Shown: positions 1 through 9,103 of the stretch, piece after piece
Position numbering within the stretch: the stretch's first letter is position 1
How the letters are laid out: each line of letters opens with the position of its first letter
Assembly: GCA_037447655.1 (NCBI GenBank)
Contig: JBBHKE010001389.1
Coordinates: 182,501 to 230,139, forward strand
DNA length: 47,639 nt
DNA from: Zygnema cylindricum
Lineage: Eukaryota; Streptophyta; Zygnematophyceae; Zygnematales; Zygnemataceae
Direction: 5' to 3'
Translations under genes and position numbers: made by a program
The notes under the pieces: model-generated
What the model saw: only the letters and a program-made list of their open reading frames with translations
What the model was told of the DNA's origin: nothing
The model's database searches: none

Positions 1-2
1 TG

Positions 3-107
3 GAGCACATGGCGCGAGTGGGCGCCAGTTGGCTGGCCAAGGCCACGGTGGACACGCTGGCAAGACTGCAGGACTCCGTGGTACTCGCACTGCGCCCACA
101 GCGATAA
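3..107 (+). CDS. 3' end of an unidentified protein gene (partial)
   Basis: An open frame enters from the left edge and stops at TAA 105-107, giving about 34 residues with an alternating hydrophobic/charged pattern (core LAKATVDTLARLQDSVVLAL, ending RPQR). The GC content is clearly above that of the AT-rich DNA that follows, as expected where coding sequence gives way to a 3' UTR. I do not recognise the family. An overlapping frame starting at 29 is also open but is Gly/His/Arg-rich and looks like a shadow. The gene would converge on TIM22, which is read from the other strand. Confidence 0.4.
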   Translation, partial: EHMARVGASWLAKATVDTLARLQDSVVLALRPQR

Positions 108-1819
108 GGGGGGAAGGGAGAGGGAGGGAGAGGGGGAGAAGGACAGGGAGACTGGGAGATGAAGAATCTTGTTGCAGGATGAATCTGATATCCACATCTT
201 GGGTGTGGCATTATTTCCAGGAGAGGCTACAGTTTTGAATTCATAGTACAGAGGAGACTCACCCTTATAGGTTTATCGAGTGTTGCCAAGTATGGCCTTC
301 AGCAACTGGAGTCTAAAAAATTGATTTTGAAGCATAGGTGCTCATTTTCTTTATTTTTTTGCAGTTAGGCTTGATCATTATAGTGAGTTTGCATTATGGT
401 TACTGTCAGAGCGTGTATTTAGTGAATGGGGATACCAATTTTAGAAATTAAAAACTGGATTGAATGCACATGTTATAGAATATTTTCTAATGTAATGTAG
501 TATATTTCTATAATTCTTATGAGTTTTTAACTTTCTTAACTTGCAGTCTGATTGGAAGTCAAAACTATCATGATGATATGATGATTTCATGGAACACAAC
601 ATTTAACACTGAATGGTATGTTAAGAAAGAAGAAGCTTTATTAAAAAATGTGATTTTAAACCATTCGAGTTAATGGAGAAAACAAAAGAAAAGCTAAAAA
701 TCAAACTGAAAAATAAAACTTGGTTGAAGCAAACTAAAGGGGAAAATACTGCGAAAGAAACTAATTCACAAACAAGGGTAGGCCAACAAAGACCATTGAA
801 GAGAACAACAAAAATATATGAATCTGAAACAAAATACCACCCAAACCATAGCTAAAATACCAAAAACACCTTAAATCCCCCAAGCTCGGGGGAGTATGCT
901 GATGGAATTCCAAAACACGTTGGCTATCCCTATCTGTAATCGCAGAGCAAAGGATTGAAGAAGCTCGCACTTGCTGTAAAGCTACAGACAAATGATAACG
1001 ATAAAAAAAAAAGTACAGAAGCGTGGTCAGAAACTTCCTGACCCAGGACCGTAACTGAGGTTATAATAAAAACATTGAGATTTGATTGTGCTAAAAAACA
1101 ACAAATATGTATCATTCTCCTCTTGTTACTGCTCATGTGGTTTCTTGATCAACAAAAATAGTGGCACTGAACCAATCCACACCATGATTAAATCTCAAAA
1201 TGTTCACCAATATTTTCTGGTAAAAAATCATCAAAAAAAGTTTCAGAAATCTGCAAAATCTTGGTTGACATCCCACGATATTTGCCATGGTCAGAAGAGG
1301 CTTACCATCACCATTCAACATAGACATTACAATGTAATCTTCCGTGTCAAGATATGAGAAACTCATTCAGCTAACAATAACTTCAAACCCGGCAACTGCC
1401 GAGGAGGAGGCACCCATTCCCTGCCCGTAACTGAGAAGCCTTAGAAATTTTGAATTGCAATCGACCTATTGCAAAAAGGTGTATACACTATGGATTACCT
1501 TCACTGGTTAAAAAGAACAATTATCTTTGTCAAAATGAGCCTTATGTCATTAGATGTGCTTGAAGAGGAATAAATGGAATCTACCTAACAATGAACTCTT
1601 ATTGTACTCGTCAAGCACAAATAAATTTCAAGAACAAACCGTAATCTACAAAAACGCTCTCAACAATCCATAGTACAAAAACGTTTTCAACAATTCCTAT
1701 ATGTCTACCTATCTTAAACAATTGAATGGTTGTGGCCCTTGTGCATTGCTGAACTTTATGAATAAAGTTGTCATAACGTGGGACTAGTCTCGAAATAACG
1801 TTTGAAGCGTTTCTCTTCA
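108..1819. other. Convergent intergenic region, probable 3' UTRs
   Basis: The stretch lies between the end of the left-edge gene and the TIM22 stop codon. It is AT-rich, and its short open frames have no recognisable content. A G-rich purine tract follows the left gene's stop (109-160). A small inverted repeat, CCCCCAAGCTCGGGGG, lies near 869-884, and a similar one occurs near 11230. I see no RNA gene. Confidence 0.5.
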
Positions 1820-4054
1820 CTAATCTTGATATCTTTCCATAAACTTCTCTATAACCACAGAAAATGTGGCGAATCCCGCACAACCCCAACATGCGGCTGT
1901 AGGTCCGGCTGATAAACCCAACATCCCCCCAAACACTTCAAATGTAAAAACCAGCAAAACCTAAAAAGCAACTACTACCAGATCAATTATCTGGCAAGTG
2001 CCCACGGAGAAAAGTTGGTTCAAGTGGTGAAAAGAACACAATAGACGGTGCAGCTTTCTTGCAAATTGACGTACCTGCTGCCGCTAATAAGCCGCCTGTC
2101 ACACAACCGGCTCCAGCTGCATTCACAATGTCATGTTTCGCACGAGCCTGCGAAAAAACACAAATAAGAACAAAAAAATCATAAAATACGCATAAAATAT
2201 CGCCAGCCAACGGGACAATTATCGTTGAACAATGTTCCCAAAACCATTACACATTCAATATCACTACACAATCCAGCAATGCTTGTGTGAATTTTACAGT
2301 TAAGTGAAAAAAAGAGTTCTACAGGAAAGCATTCACGACAGACACTGCCCACAAAGTATCAAATTCATCGATTTAAATTTAACAAGTGTTCTTGAAAAAT
2401 TACACAGACTTTAGTGTGGACAACCAGGCACTAATAAAGGTTTCAGCCTAGCGCTTTTCTCTACTACAAGATTCAGTATCCTACTAACAGTGTGGTTTTT
2501 GGTTGACCAGTATTGTACCAAAAAGCAGTAAAAATGCAGTAGGGTTACTTCACTTAAAACGGGATACTCCTGTTTAAGAGAAGTACACCGCAAATCGCTA
2601 TTAGCGTCAAGAAATACTTAGTGTGGTTTATTTCAGCGACAATAATTCTAAAGAGAAATAGGATAGACTCAATTTGTACAAATGAAGCCTTTTGCTGAAA
2701 GCACGAGAGCACAGAAAAAGTCACACAACACATTGTTAAAAAACCCGATCATACACTCAGTTCTTTTCATTTAAGAAGCCAAGAAAACTTTAACATTCAT
2801 AAAAAGCAGTACAAGCATGATTTTTTTTTTTACAAATTCGTACCTTCTCTATGATACATTCCGAACCGGCGTAAATGGCTCCCATTACGGCAAATGTTTT
2901 CCCCATGCTATAACTCTTCGAGCCCATAGTTTTGACCCCTTGGATCAAAACTTGCTTTGTTGTCATCTGTTCTACATTCATTGGCTGTTCCAATGAACCA
3001 AAAAGCATTCCAAAAAAGACTCCAGCCATGCCACCTGGCATCACCCCATAGGGCCCACTCCATGTCCATTCGGTCTGGATTCACGAGCATCGGCAAAATG
3101 CCAATCTAACTTAGCATATGGGGAGGTGTCTAAGGGCTTTAAAGTCTGTTAAAACAGAGCAAAAAAGGTCAAAGCATGTAAAAAGAGGATAAGGTAAAGT
3201 GAAGTAGGACTGCTCAGATCTCTATAATAAGCCCTTCGAAATCCTGTAGTACCCTACAAAATCCTTCAAAACCTTATTAAACCCCCAAGAAAACTAAACG
3301 ATAATTAGAGTGAAACAACACTTCTTGTTAGAGACAGTGAGGAGTAAAAAAACACATCTAAAATAGTGGTCCAAAAAACCACACTATTGTTGGTAGATAG
3401 AACCCTTTATTCTTGTTCAGGGGATTCAAATTCAGCTTCCTTTCCGTCAATTCTCACCAACCACCAACAATAATCTAAGCCACAGTAGCTTCAAAAGAAT
3501 TAAAAAGAAAAGAAAAAAAAGCTCTTGCCACCGAGATCACAAAGTGTGCATCACTTTCTAAAAATCAAAACTTTATTTAAAATCATAACTAGTGTGAATC
3601 ACCTAAATACTTTGAGAATACTTCTGGTTTTTAGTTGGTGTCAACCAGAAACAATGAAATTCACACTACCATTTGTTTTCACTCACGATTTAAACATCAG
3701 TCAAAAAGGAAATAGGGAGTGCTTTCTGAACCACACTAACTTGATTTTCCAGTTTCAGGGTTTTTAAGAGTTTTCTAGCCAGCAAAGAGGAAAGGGGAGG
3801 GGATGGCAAGGGAGAGAACCTTCATACAAACAATTGGTTGAAAATTTAGGGTTGAATGAGGGAGAAAAAGACAAAGAAGAGCGAAAAGCGGAGGGAAAGA
3901 GCGGAGGTGAGCGAGAGAACATACCCATGACGCCGCTCATGGCCGTCCGTACGAGGCAGTTGTCCATGAGGGCCTGCGCCTGGAGCTCCTCCCGCGACGG
4001 CAGATGGAGTTGCCGGATGGCCTCCTTGCCGCCCTCCTTGTCAGCGGCAGCCAT
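1820..4054 (-). CDS. TIM22: TIM22, mitochondrial inner-membrane carrier translocase subunit
   Basis: Tim17/Tim22/Tim23-family protein, the channel of the TIM22 complex that inserts carrier proteins into the mitochondrial inner membrane. Exons on the minus strand: 4054-3925, 3034-2844, 2147-2075 and 1908-1820 (TAG at 1822-1820); the phases join cleanly to 160 residues. Donors are GTATGT, GTACGA and GTACGT; all acceptors are CAG. Exon 1 carries the plant-like stretch EELQAQALMDNC. Exon 2 (residues 44-107) carries the Gly-rich first membrane segment (GMAGVFFGMLFGSL) and KTFAVMGAIYAGSECIIEK. Exon 3 begins ARAKHD and contains GCVTGG. Exon 4 has WGCAGFATFSVVIEKF. Length is close to that of plant TIM22. 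The ATG at 4054 was chosen because MAAADKEGG immediately precedes the conserved part; upstream in-frame codons are promoter DNA. Intron 2 holds a family A MITE end. Confidence 0.93.
2584..2620 (+). repeat. Family A MITE end inside TIM22 intron 2
   Basis: TACACCGCAAATCGCTATTA followed by GCGTCAAG matches the family A terminal repeat. No partner end is seen within the intron, so this is a truncated copy. Confidence 0.55.
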
Positions 4055-4417
4055 GGCAGACTGACTCACGGGTAACGTCACGGACGATCTAATTGGTGGG
4101 TTGGATGGTTGGTGGACTGTCTGGTTTTCCTCTCGGATTGTAGGAATGATTATGTTTACTCGTACTACTGTACTGTACCGCCAACTGTAGTGTAGTGTAG
4201 TGTTGCAGGGTGAAGCGGAGGGATGACTGGGAAGTCCGGAAGAGCAGAGGCCGAAGTGTACTGCCAGGGAGGGCGAGTCGGCAGTGTACGGAGGTGCTGC
4301 GTATCTTTGAAGCTTTGGGAGGCTCTCGTGACTGCCGTCACGAATTGAGGTCACGCATAGTCGCATATGGTAATTGACTAATTGCACTGCAGTACAGTTC
4401 AGTACAGTACTGTACAG

Positions 4418-4618
4418 TACACCGCCAATCGCTATTAGAGTCAAGGATTAAATAGCGTAAAAAAAAAATTAGCGTTATTGATTCTAATTTAGTGCCTGAG
4501 ACGTGGCAGATTATGGTCCACGTACTTTAATAGCGTTATTAATCTATTTCAGGTTTTGGGGTCAAAATTTAGGGGCACCGTATTAGCGTTATATACTCTA
4601 ATAGCGATTGGCGGTGTA
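4418..4618. mobile_element. Family A MITE, copy A1 (201 bp)
   Basis: The ends are TACACCGCCAATCGCTATTA and its inverse TAATAGCGATTGGCGGTGTA. No coding sequence. Its interior (GACGTGGCA, GGGGTCAAAATTT) matches copy A10 at 32989-33191. It lies in the TIM22/helicase divergent promoter. Confidence 0.85.
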
Positions 4619-4625
4619 CTGTATA

Positions 4626-4843
4626 TACACAGAGTATCCTATTAGTGTTAATGTTTTTTTTGCCACTTAAAACATTTTTTCCGTACACGTTTGTCGGATT
4701 ATGGATCTGACGGTTGGGATTGAAAGCCGAGATTCTCACCTTCCCATCGGCGGTCTCCATATGAAATTCGGACAAGTGTGTACGGAGAAAATATGTTTTA
4801 AGCGACGAAAAATACATTAACCCTAATAGCGATACACGGTGTA
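4626..4843. mobile_element. Family A MITE, copy A2 (218 bp, second subtype)
   Basis: The right end CTAATAGCGATACACGGTGTA is intact; the left end (TACACAGAGTATCCTATTAG) is degraded. The interior has the subtype hallmark of CCGTACAC-type words flanking a short inner inverted repeat, shared with the copies at 11331, 14193 and 15037. It begins 7 bp after A1 ends. Confidence 0.75.
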
Positions 4844-5214
4844 CCGCACCGACGGACGACGGTTCACCCTCGATTTGAGAGCAAATAGTACAGCTGGTAC
4901 AGAGACTTGGTAAATCTACGCACAGTTTCCCAAAAAACTATACGATTTAGTGATTTACATTAGGGCAATTTTTTTCAATGTAAGGAGTCGTAGAAAAGTA
5001 GAAAGTGTACAATTTCGTGCGCACATATGGAGTGAGTACGGTAGGCAGGTTCGAACTGCGAATACTTTTGGACCGGATCACCGGATGACCGTACCGTGGA
5101 AGTATGCAAAGTACGGAAAGTACAAAAAGTATGAAACGTACCAAACCGCCTGCGCGAATGTGCATTATCCAGTGTCGCTTTCGGCCGTACTGCCGTACTG
5201 CCATGCCCACCGCC

Positions 5215-5436
5215 CACCTCTCTCCTCCCCTCCTTGCAGCTCTCGTGCTTCCTCTCCCTTCTCGCGCAACTCCTCTCTCCCTCTCTCCACCTCCCCCTCC
5301 CCTTCTTTCCCCCTTCTCAATATCTTTGCGACCCTCTTAAACACTTGAACAGTAAAGTTGTCTCCCTCCCTTCGCCCGCCTTTCCTTACCACCTCTCCTC
5401 TCCTGTTTACCTCCCCCCTCTCCCTCGCCTCCTAAT
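5215..5436 (+). promoter_or_regulatory. Pyrimidine-rich tract upstream of the helicase ATG
   Basis: The tract is almost entirely C and T on the coding strand and ends at the ATG at 5437. Such tracts act as core-promoter or 5' UTR elements in plants; the role here is inferred. Confidence 0.4.
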
Positions 5437-5694
5437 ATGTCCCAGGAGCCCTCCTCCTCTCTCGCCTGTGGCATCCCCTTCTCCTCCCTTCAACCCCCCC
5501 TCTCTGCTGAAGTTCTGTCCGTACTTTCCTCCCAGGGCTTCCAGAGATGTACGGCCGTACAGGCGGCCGTCATTCCCCTGCTGACGTCAGGGCGTGACGT
5601 GACGGTCGAGGCAGCCACGGGCAGTGGAAAAACTTTGGCGTTTGTGCTGCCCGTGAGAGAGCTGCTGGCGAAGAAAAAACTGAGGAAGAACCAG
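5437..5694 (+). pseudogene. Orphan first exon of an SPB4/DDX55-type DEAD-box RNA helicase
   Basis: The 86 residues begin [10 protein letters not shown] and include the DEAD-box Q motif (GFQRCTAVQ, Gln42) and the Walker A motif AATGSGKT (residues 59-66) followed by LAFVLPV. The context [20 protein letters not shown] is typical of SPB4/DDX55, a helicase of 60S ribosome maturation. The exon ends at CAG|GTGAGG, the place where the family continues into the PTRELA motif. No PTRELA, DEAD, SAT or HRIGR segment occurs anywhere downstream, so roughly 85% of the enzyme is missing. The next splice acceptor on this strand (6137) joins WEE1, where the frame reads V-L-V-stop. It is either a truncated pseudogene or a captured 5' leader of WEE1. 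As a helicase it cannot work: it has no ATP-hydrolysis or RNA-binding motifs beyond Walker A. Confidence 0.7.
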
Positions 5695-6137
5695 GTGAGG
5701 AAGGATAAAGGGGGGTTGAGGAGATGGGGGAGTTACTCTAGGTTTTGGTCCCTCTCTCTCCGTCTCCTCTTCCCCCCGGTGGCCTCCCTCTGTCTCTCCC
5801 TCTCGCCTCTCTCCCTCTCCCTTTCTCCCTCTCTCCCTCTCTTCCTTTCTCCTTCCCTCCCTCTCTCGACATCTTTTGAAGGCGAGAGAGAGGGCCGCCC
5901 TCTCTCTCTCGCTCTCTCTTCTTCTCTCCCTCCCTCTCCTCTTCCTAAAGTCAGACAGCAAAAGAGAGGGATAATGAGGGAGAGGGCAGCTCTCCCTCTC
6001 TCTCACTCTCTCTCTCACTCTCTCTCTCCCTTTCTCTCTCTCTCTCACTCTCCCACTCCCTCTCCCTCTCTCTTTTACACTTCTAAACAGTTTTTTTTTT
6101 TTGCAATTGCACACTTTTAATTTCTACTTTTAAACAG
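5695..6137 (+). other. CT-rich intron between the helicase exon and the WEE1 start exon
   Basis: It begins GTGAGG and ends with a strong polypyrimidine tract and TTTTAAACAG. The interior is dominated by CCCTCTCTC-type microsatellite DNA on the plus strand. The long open frames on either strand here are low-complexity artefacts. Confidence 0.6.
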
Positions 6138-6148
6138 GTCCTGGTCTA

Positions 6149-6423
6149 ATGTCGCCTATTATGGAGCTCTTGTCTCCCACTCCCGAACCTGCGAGTCGTC
6201 CTGGTACCGAACCTAATTCTTTGAGATGTTCGGCCGAGGATATGTCTTCTTTGAGAAGTTCGAGAGGAAGCCATTGTCCTCTCGATCCAATCGGTTCCTC
6301 GACAAATTCAGACGATTTTTCGATAACCCTAAGAAAATGTTCTCTTGTAATTGACGTTCCGAGACAACCGACATCGTCAGAGGAATCTATGGTGGCTGGA
6401 TGGTCACACAGAAGAGATTCTCA

Positions 6424-6490
<67 letters not shown>

Positions 6491-9103
6491 GTCCCTTCTT
6501 TCGCTTTTTTTCTATTCCTCCCTTTTGAATCATATGTGCAGAACTTTCGGCGTTGCCTTTAGAATATCGCTGGTTTTACGTTCAACCTGCTGTCTCCTTC
6601 GTCTTCCTCTCCTCCCATCTCTTGCTCTCTATCTCTTTTCCCCCATTACTTGTCCAAAAAATTTGGTCTTGCAGAAGAATTCCTGGTTAAATCACCTATC
6701 CCTTTTTCCCACCCACCCTCCTCCCTTCTCTCTTTGGCCTTGTTGCCAATTTTGTTTTTGTTTTTGTTTTTAGGTTTTTGCATTTTTTTCACAACAGTTT
6801 CCTGATTTGTCTTTCTGACGCTTTTCATTTTCTGCAGATGGATTCCGAGGGCTGTAGTCAAATGTCACAGAGGAGTACAGAGAGAGAACAAATGGAGGAT
6901 GATGGGATTGTTTCTACATTGTCAGAGAAACCACATGTCCCTTTTTGGGAAAATTCGGAAGCGATTGAAGAAGACGAACCGGGATCTCCCACGACTCCCT
7001 GTGTGAGCTGTAGTCCTATTCGTCTAGAGTGCCCTGATGCCCCAAATGCAAGGTATTCTTTCTTTATTACGATTGGTTTTTTCCTTTCTGATTATTTGGT
7101 TCTACTGATTCCAGTTTCTTGTTTTGTTTTGGTTGTTTTATGACTGTTTTTTTTTTTTTTTTGGTTCTCCTGTTATAATTTGTGCGCTCAATGCCAAGTT
7201 AAGGGAATCGATTGCTTTACGTCATTTTCTTTTTTCTTGTTTTTGTTTTGTCTCGTTTTGTTTTATTTCATTTTATGTGCCATTTGTTTTTTGAGCAAGT
7301 CGTTTTTTTTTTTAGGGTTTTTATGTCTTGTTCTGTGTCTTTTTCTGCACTGTTGAGTCGGAGGACAATTGAATTTCGAAGGGAACAATGCAATGGATTT
7401 CCCTTTCCTTTTCCTTTGCTTTTTTTTTATTGTAAGCTAATTGTAACACCGAGATACATAAAATTTTGTCAACAACGAGTTTTTGATTTTTCCTCTTTCC
7501 TTTCTTTTCTTTTTTTCTTTGTTTGTTTTCGGGAAGGACAGAAACAAAGAGTTGACAAGGCAAAGTAGCTTAAACGATACGAAACTTCTTGTAACTACTC
7601 ATTTAAAGCGATCTTTCAGTGTTTTCCATTTTGACCGCCATTTTGAATTTTTACGAGAAATCGGGAGAGGATCGTCAAGCACGGTGAGGTTTTTTTCTAT
7701 ACTCATTTTTTATAGTTTAACTTTAAACTTCAATGTCAAATTGTTTCTTTTTTACCACGTTTTTCTAATTTATCTTAATGTCCTTGTCACTCTCTCATCT
7801 CTTCTTTGTCCTATATTCAAACATAAGCAACCCCTAAATAACCTTAAAATGTCAAAGATAAACCAAACAAGTCAGGACGTTTCTGAGAACCGAAACTTAT
7901 CTTCCTTCTTTTTTGTCTTTCCAACAGGTATATGAAGCTCGAGACCGGCGTCGAGGTACTCTATGTGCCGTTAAAATGAGTCGTCGTCAGTTTCGAGGAA
8001 GAGACGACCGAGATCGATATTTACACGAATTACAAAGTGTTGCATCTTTATCGGAACATCCGAATGTCGTGAAATATTATAGGGGGTGGCAACAAGATGC
8101 CCATTTCTATATTCAAATGGAGTTATGTGAAGGAGGAAGTCTCCGATCTCTTTTGGATTCTCTTCGTGAACCTTTGGAGGAGAGTCAAATTTGGAAATTT
8201 GTGAGGGAGGTTGCATCTGGTTTGGAACATATACATGCAGCAGGTGTGCTTCATTTGGATGTAAAACCGGATAACGTTTTTCTTGACATTAAAGGTATTT
8301 TTTTTTGCCCTTCTGACATGGGAGTGTGAGACTATTTCTACATCTTTTTATGTCTTATTATTTTGTTTTCTTATTATTTTCTGTCTAAAGCAGGAGAGCA
8401 GGAGTTATTTTTTTCTTTGTCTTTTATACAGGAGAGCTGGAATGACTGTTTTTTTTTTCACTTTTTATGTTCTTTATGTGTTCCTCGTGTGTTTTATGCA
8501 GTACAAATACCTTGTTTGTTTACTTCAATGTTTCCTGCTAAACTGTCACCTTCACCTTCTTTTACTTCTTTTCCAATTATTTGCCCTTCTCTGCTGGAAT
8601 TTTTTCACCATCAGCTCCTTATTTGATTTCTTTACCTTCGATTCCTTTTGATGTCATACTTGACTTACGGCCAATTTTTTTTTACTTTTGTTTTCGTCTT
8701 TCTTTTCTGTCGCCTTTTTTTTCCTTTATTTTCCATTCCTTTTCTTCTCGCAGGTGACCTAAAAATTGGCGATTTTGGTCTTGCGGTTATTGGAAACGAA
8801 TGGGAATGGGAAGAAGGCGATGGAGCTTATGTGGCGCCAGAATTATTACAAGGAGGAGATGCAAGTCCTTCTGCAGATATGTATAGTTTTGGAGCTATGA
8901 TATATGAATGGGCGGCTGGGATGCAACTTCCGAGATCTCGTCCAGCTCGAGAAGTAGATCTGGTTTTGCCACCTGGCAGATCATCATCACTCGAAAAATT
9001 GATTCGAAGTTTGCTGCTCCGAAATCCGCAAAACCGGCCAACGGCAACTGATGTTCTTGCATGGAATTTGGAAACGGACAGTCATATGAGTAGTAGTTCG
9101 TAA
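6149..9103 (+). CDS. WEE1: WEE1-type cell-cycle inhibitory protein kinase
   Basis: Exons 6149-6424, 6838-7052, 7542-7683, 7928-8294 and 8754-9103 join in phase to 449 residues, the usual size for plant WEE1. WEE1 phosphorylates the inhibitory tyrosine in the ATP-binding loop of cyclin-dependent kinases and delays G2/M. Residues 1-190 are Ser/Thr/acidic, of low conservation. The kinase domain has a glycine loop GRGSSSTV (205-212), the lysine of AVK at 227, the family-specific catalytic loop HLDVKPDN (320-327, Asp322), DFG at 340-342, the WEE1-like activation segment EEGDGAYVAPE (353-363) and NRPTA near the end. All donors are GT and all acceptors AG. For exon 3, CAG at 7539-7541 is required; the AG five bases earlier causes a frameshift. 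The ATG at 6149 lies 11 bases inside a spliced exon. The first intron starts with a TC microsatellite. Confidence 0.92.
6428..6478 (+). repeat. TC dinucleotide microsatellite at the WEE1 intron 1 donor
   Basis: About 25 TC units run uninterrupted, starting three bases after the exon boundary (CAG|GTG then TC repeats). A second, shorter CT stretch follows at 6481-6490. Confidence 0.9.

Larger units (their letters stand above)
4055..5436. promoter_or_regulatory. Divergent intergenic region between TIM22 and the helicase exon
   Basis: This 1.38-kb gap separates two start codons that face away from each other, so it should contain both promoters. It holds two back-to-back family A MITEs (4418-4843), GTAC-rich DNA around 4385-4420 and 5036-5145 (many CGTAC and GTACG words), and a pyrimidine-rich tract at 5215-5436 directly upstream of the helicase ATG, resembling the Y-patch/CT-microsatellite core promoters of plants. 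I see no convincing TATA box. Promoter function is inferred from position. Confidence 0.5.

Noticed and set aside
1082-1366. Overlapping 91- and 77-codon frames on both strands
   Set aside because: AT-rich, no recognisable motif, no splice context; consistent with chance.
3764-4444. 226-codon minus-strand frame
   Set aside because: Only residues encoded by 4054-3925 are real (TIM22 exon 1). The rest is upstream DNA and the start of intron 1 read through.
5587-6114. 175-codon Arg/Glu-rich minus-strand frame
   Set aside because: Antisense of the CT-rich intron between the helicase exon and WEE1; a pure low-complexity shadow.
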